From: Hyphomicrobiales bacterium
GTDB lineage: Bacteria > Pseudomonadota > Alphaproteobacteria > Rhizobiales > Rhizobiaceae
Direction of reading: 5' to 3'
Assembly (NCBI GenBank): GCA_900472395.1
Contig: UCHV01000021.1
Location: 62,001 to 126,000 of the forward strand
Length of the DNA: 64,000 nucleotides
This document shows positions 59,999-64,000 of this stretch, in pieces. The first letter of the stretch is position 1. Every line of letters starts with the position of its first letter. Below the pieces are notes generated by a model. It saw only the letters and a program-made list of their open reading frames with translations. It made no database searches and was not told where the DNA came from. Both the position numbers and the translations under genes were made by a program.

Positions 59999-60718
59999 AT
60001 GACCACGCCGCAAAGTTCAGATGCCAGAAGTTTCAGCGCAGCACTTGGCAAGCCGATGAGCGAGCTCTTCGACTTCGGCCGCGCTCACGATTTCTACGAG
60101 ATCGTTGCCGATGGCATCGTGCATGGTGTGGGCCTGATCTTCGCGCTGATCGGCGTTACGGCGCTGATCTTTTATGCCACCCTTTGGTCCAGCCATGGGG
60201 AACTGGCGGCGGCCTGGATCTACGGTCTCGGTCTGGTGCTCTGCATCGCCATCTCGTTTACCTACAACATCTGGCCGACCTCCAGGACCAAATGGATCCT
60301 CAGGCGCTTCGATCATTCCGCCATTTTCGTGCTGATCGCGGCCACCTATACGCCATTCCTGCAACGCGGCACCCACGAACCGCTGATCGCCGTCATGCTG
60401 GCGACGATATGGCTCGCAGCTGCCGGCGGCATTGCGCTCAAATGTTTCTTTCCGGGGCGTTATGATCGGCTGGCCATCGTTCTCTATCTGGCCATGGGCT
60501 GGAGTGGCGTCATGGTGGCGGGGCTGATTTCCGAATATCTGCCGCCTGTCACCGTATGGCTGATCGTCATCGGTGGCATGATCTATTCGCTGGGTGTGAT
60601 TTTCCATGTCTGGGAAAGGCTGCGCTTCCAGCGGGCCATCTGGCACGCATTCGTTATCGCCGCTGCCGCCGTACATTACTCGGCCGTGATGACCTGTTTC
60701 AGTCTTTCCGCGACCTGA
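59999..60718 (+). CDS. Hemolysin III family membrane protein (PAQR-like)
   Basis: 239 residues, about seven membrane helices. Family motifs: FYEIVADGIVHGVGLIFALIG near the N-terminus, FDHSAIFVLIAATYTPF in the middle, and IWHAFVIAAAAVHYSAV at the end with the conserved metal-site His residues. CAGGAG precedes the ATG. Despite the name, a haemolytic role is not established for such proteins; a membrane-lipid or hydrolase role is suspected. Confidence 0.9.
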   Translation: MTTPQSSDARSFSAALGKPMSELFDFGRAHDFYEIVADGIVHGVGLIFALIGVTALIFYATLWSSHGELAAAWIYGLGLVLCIAISFTYNIWPTSRTKWILRRFDHSAIFVLIAATYTPFLQRGTHEPLIAVMLATIWLAAAGGIALKCFFPGRYDRLAIVLYLAMGWSGVMVAGLISEYLPPVTVWLIVIGGMIYSLGVIFHVWERLRFQRAIWHAFVIAAAAVHYSAVMTCFSLSAT

Positions 60719-60800
60719 CCGCAAACCGCTGCATTGGGCTGGACACATGTGTGCAGCCGCTCTTACATGGCGAGACATTCATACCTGACGGATGCCAGCC

Positions 60801-61325
60801 ATGCCCGATGCCCATACTGCGACGATTGTTCTACGCGATGCCGTCGAAGCCGACCTTGCCGACATCATGGAAATCTACAACGATGCGGTCGTGAACACGA
60901 CAGCGATCTGGAACGACAATGTCGTCACGCTCGCCAACCGGCAGGAATGGTTTGCAGCTCGGATGGCCAGAGGCTTTCCCATCCTCGTTGCCGAAGTCGA
61001 TGGCAGGATTTCCGGTTATGCGTCTTACGGTGACTGGCGCGCGTTCGAAGGTTTTCGCCACACGGTCGAACATTCCGTTTATATCCACGCGGACGCCCGG
61101 GGACATGGCCTCGGCCGGCGCCTGATGGAGGCGCTGATCGACCGCGCCAGGGTGGGACGTATCCACGTCATGGTCGCCTGTATCGAGGCGAATAACGAGG
61201 CCTCCATACGCCTGCATGAAAAACTCGGTTTCAGAACCACCGGCACGTTTCGCGAGGTGGGGACAAAATTCGGTCGCTGGCTGGACCTGACCTGCATGGA
61301 ACTGCATGTGGGCGAAAGAGGTTGA
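60801..61325 (+). CDS. GNAT acetyltransferase, phosphinothricin N-acetyltransferase-like
   Basis: 174 residues (177 from ATG 60792). IVLRDAVEADLADIMEIYND opening, the acetyl-CoA loop in VYIHADARGHGLGRRLMEAL, and LHEKLGFRTTGTFREVGTKF near the end are typical of the PAT/MddA group, which acetylates phosphinothricin, methionine sulfoximine/sulfone or related amino compounds. Neither start has a clear ribosome-binding site. No resistance role can be claimed from sequence. Confidence 0.88.
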   Translation: MPDAHTATIVLRDAVEADLADIMEIYNDAVVNTTAIWNDNVVTLANRQEWFAARMARGFPILVAEVDGRISGYASYGDWRAFEGFRHTVEHSVYIHADARGHGLGRRLMEALIDRARVGRIHVMVACIEANNEASIRLHEKLGFRTTGTFREVGTKFGRWLDLTCMELHVGERG

Positions 61326-61369
61326 AGTCTTTTGAAAAGAAGGCCGTCGCGCCTTGAAAGGAATATTCC

Positions 61370-61780
61370 ATGAAGATCACCCATAGCGAAACGCGTGCGT
61401 CGATCGTTCCGTCATCCGACTACTTCACCGGGCAGGTTCGGCAGGATCCGTTGAATGCCGCGGAAGCGCCGGGCCGGGTGCGGTCGATAAGCGTGACCTT
61501 CGAACCCGGCGCCCGGACAGCATGGCACACGCATCCGCTTGGCCAGACACTGGTGATCACGTCGGGCTCAGGCCTGGTGCAAACCTGGGGAGGTCCCATT
61601 CGGCGGGTCGGCGCCGGAGACGTTGTTTGGTTTCCGGCAGGGGAAAAGCATTGGCATGGCGCCGGGCCGACGACGGCCATGACGCATATCGCCATTCAGG
61701 AAGAGCTGGATGGCAGAACCGCCGACTGGCTGGAAAAGGTCTCGCACGAGCAATATGGCGGCGAGATCCAAGAGCGTTGA
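61370..61780 (+). CDS. Cupin-domain protein
   Basis: 136 residues, one cupin barrel. Motif 1 [17 protein letters not shown] and motif 2 [12 protein letters not shown] provide the metal-binding His and Gln/Glu positions. Similar small cupins (e.g. YhhW/quercetinase-like and carboxymuconolactone-associated) have varied roles. AAAGGAATATTCC precedes the ATG. Terminated by a strong hairpin. Confidence 0.87.
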   Translation: MKITHSETRASIVPSSDYFTGQVRQDPLNAAEAPGRVRSISVTFEPGARTAWHTHPLGQTLVITSGSGLVQTWGGPIRRVGAGDVVWFPAGEKHWHGAGPTTAMTHIAIQEELDGRTADWLEKVSHEQYGGEIQER

Positions 61781-61791
61781 ACACCCAATGG

Positions 61792-61819
61792 AAAAAGCCG
61801 GCATCGCTGCCGGCTTTTT
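61792..61819. terminator. Bidirectional intrinsic terminator, cupin/kdgD
   Basis: AAAAAGCCGGCA-TCGC-TGCCGGCTTTTT is perfectly symmetrical: GC-rich core flanked by A and T tracts on both strands. It serves both convergent genes. Confidence 0.95.
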
Positions 61820-61837
61820 TGACTGATTTGTGTGGCC

Positions 61838-62776
<939 letters not shown>

Positions 62777-62818
62777 CTAAAATCCCTTCCGGTTTGCGAT
62801 TGCCCGAAAACTAGCAAG

Positions 62819-62850
62819 AGATATTATGACTGTCAATTGATGTAATATCT
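62819..62850. promoter_or_regulatory. Operator candidate between kdgD and gntR-type gene
   Basis: AGATATTA and TAATATCT form a perfect 8-bp inverted repeat 16 bp apart. The interior ATGAC...TGATGTA resembles sequence near the divergent gene at 63714-63733. Likely site for the adjacent FadR-type regulator. Confidence 0.5.
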
Positions 62851-62860
62851 TTCCGTCCCG

Positions 62861-63601
62861 TCATGTGCGCCGAATGAGTGAGCGGTAACGGTGCTGGCTA
62901 CCCTTCAAATGCGTGCGCATGGCATCGCGAGCCGCCGAATCGTCGCCTGCCGCAATGGCGCGAGCGATATCGCTGTGTTCTTTCTGGATCTGAACCATGT
63001 AATCCGCAGGGGAGATATTGGTGTCCTCATCGCCCAGCAGCGAACGCGGTATCATCTGCTTGCCGATTGCCTCGAGCAGTTCGCGAAAACGCGGATTATT
63101 GGTTGAGTCCGCAATGGCAAAATGAAATGCGCGGTCGCTTTCCACCGTGGCGTTTCCGGCAGCGATCTGTTGCTCGATCATCTCGAGACATTCGAAGATG
63201 GTTTCCTGCTGCGCCGGCGATGAGCGGGTGGCTGCAAGGCCTGCCGCCTCGATTTCGATTGCGGCACGGACCTCGAGCATTTCAATGATGGAGGACACGC
63301 GGCTTGCATCGACATGGCGCAGGCCACTTTGAAGAAGTCCGTCCTGCGGTGGCAGGACAAAAACGCCGACACCATGACGAACTTCGACAAGATTGTCGGC
63401 TCGTAACGAGGCGATAGCCTCACGGACGACGGTGCGGCTGACCTGATGCTGCTGTGTCAGGCCACTTTCCGTTGGCAGCTTGTCGCCCGGCTTGAGTTCT
63501 CCGCCGACAATCGCTTCGCGAATGCGCCGGCTGACTGTTTCAACGAGGTTGCGGCCTTTGCGGACGGGTGCCTTGCCGGTGATGTTATCTGTCGTATCCA
63601 A
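62861..63601 (-). CDS. GntR-family regulator, FadR/FCD subfamily
   Basis: 246 residues. N-terminal winged HTH (SRRIREAIVGGELKPGDKLP, TESGLTQQHQVSRTVVREAI) and the helical FCD domain with candidate metal ligands Asp and His (ESDRAFHFAIADSTNN; RTHLKGSQHRY). Located between kdgD and a dehydratase gene transcribed the other way. It probably represses both in the absence of a hexarate intermediate. Confidence 0.92.
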   Translation of the reverse strand: MDTTDNITGKAPVRKGRNLVETVSRRIREAIVGGELKPGDKLPTESGLTQQHQVSRTVVREAIASLRADNLVEVRHGVGVFVLPPQDGLLQSGLRHVDASRVSSIIEMLEVRAAIEIEAAGLAATRSSPAQQETIFECLEMIEQQIAAGNATVESDRAFHFAIADSTNNPRFRELLEAIGKQMIPRSLLGDEDTNISPADYMVQIQKEHSDIARAIAAGDDSAARDAMRTHLKGSQHRYRSLIRRT

Positions 63602-63687
63602 GGCGTCACGCGCTCCGATGGTCGTTATTTCAGCAGCTTACTGACCTAGAACCGCCAGCCTTTGTCAAGGATTCGACAAGAAATTCG

Positions 63688-63733
63688 TTGACGACGCAAG
63701 CGATAACTATACTATGACAGGACGTCTGATGTA
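63688..63733 (+). promoter_or_regulatory. Promoter/operator of the enolase-superfamily gene
   Basis: TTGACG (63688-63693), 16-bp spacer, TACTAT (63710-63715). The overlapping ATGAC-N8-TGATGTA (63714-63733) is like the sequence inside the kdgD-side inverted repeat, which suggests that bound repressor covers the start region. Confidence 0.45.
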
Positions 63734-63845
63734 TGATGACATGAATTGTCCGGCGGAGGTTGCGCGTATTCGGCTTGGCCGGACGGCGCAGAGCGGACCA
63801 CTGTAGAAGCGGCGCGGTAATACTGCGTCTTGAGAGGAGGAAATC

Positions 63846-64000
63846 GTGAAGATTGTAGACGTCAATGTAAGGGTGTTCTCCCATACGACGCAGCGGCACC
63901 AGGATACGGCAGGACATGCCCACCCGGGTCCGCCGCACAAGGTCAATCTGGCGCTTCTGACCGTCGTCGATGACGATGGCACCGAAGGTTATTGCTTTGC
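63846..64000 (+). CDS. Mandelate racemase/muconate lactonizing enzyme family protein (partial)
   Basis: Only the first 51-52 residues are in the window, from a GTG start behind GAGGAGG. The opening VKIVDVNVRVFSHTT and NLALLTVVDDDGTEGYCFA are the N-terminal capping domain of the enolase superfamily. Catalytic residues are beyond the edge. Pairing with kdgD and a FadR-type regulator suggests a sugar-acid (hexarate) dehydratase. Cut by the window end, not truncated as far as visible. Confidence 0.8.
   Translation, partial: MKIVDVNVRVFSHTTQRHQDTAGHAHPGPPHKVNLALLTVVDDDGTEGYCF

Overview
The window looks like chromosomal DNA from an alphaproteobacterium of the Rhizobiaceae (Rhizobium/Agrobacterium/Neorhizobium type). 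The evidence is the high GC content, the many ABC uptake systems with sugar-acid catabolism genes, a dmeRF metal-efflux pair, a DUF930 protein, a σ54-driven assimilatory nitrate cluster with nasTS, and a small RNA with repeated anti-Shine-Dalgarno loops typical of the rhizobial αr14/'cuckoo' class. No insertion sequences, phage genes, CRISPR arrays, tRNA or rRNA genes were seen.

Layout. 1-10012: a carbohydrate ABC importer operon (two permeases, binding protein, ATPase) with an SDR dehydrogenase and a DenD-like dehydrogenase on the minus strand. A LacI regulator, an HpcH/HpaI aldolase and a D-lactate dehydrogenase run divergently. 10072-14240: small unrecognised proteins, a DapA-like protein lacking the catalytic residues, and the Ni/Co efflux pair dmeR-dmeF behind a G/C-tract operator. 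14400-18799: oligopeptidase B and a periplasmic Prc protease. 18855-27105: a LysR regulator divergent from a branched-chain-type ABC importer operon with a GMC oxidoreductase and a 3-hydroxyisobutyrate-dehydrogenase-like enzyme. 27452-31988: an ABC exporter, a secreted HbpS/GlcG-like protein and a two-component system. 32419-32886: the multi-hairpin sRNA. 32887-43187: a nine-gene amino-sugar/uronate-type uptake and catabolism operon with a divergent ROK regulator. 43361-56257: cold-shock gene, then cysG-nasA-nirD-nirB-nrtC-nrtB-nrtA and nasS-nasT plus a small membrane protein. 56258-61780: DUF930 protein, AI-2E family permease, VOC dioxygenase, universal stress protein, HlyIII-like protein, acetyltransferase and cupin. 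61838-64000: kdgD, a FadR-type GntR regulator and the start of a divergent enolase-superfamily gene.

How parts work together. The nitrate region reads as one regulon. Both the nasTS operon and nrtA have near-consensus σ54 promoters (TGGCAC-N5-TTGC). The nrtA leader carries hexaloop hairpins and an intrinsic terminator, as expected for NasT (ANTAR) antitermination, with NasS as nitrate sensor. The products import nitrate (NrtABC), reduce it (NasA, NirBD) and make siroheme (CysG). The amino-sugar operon couples a peptide-type importer to a kinase, a SIS isomerase/deaminase, NagB and a mannonate dehydratase. The most notable items are the four-loop anti-SD sRNA, the nrtA leader, the catalytically dead-looking DapA homologue, and the HbpS-like protein beside a two-component system.
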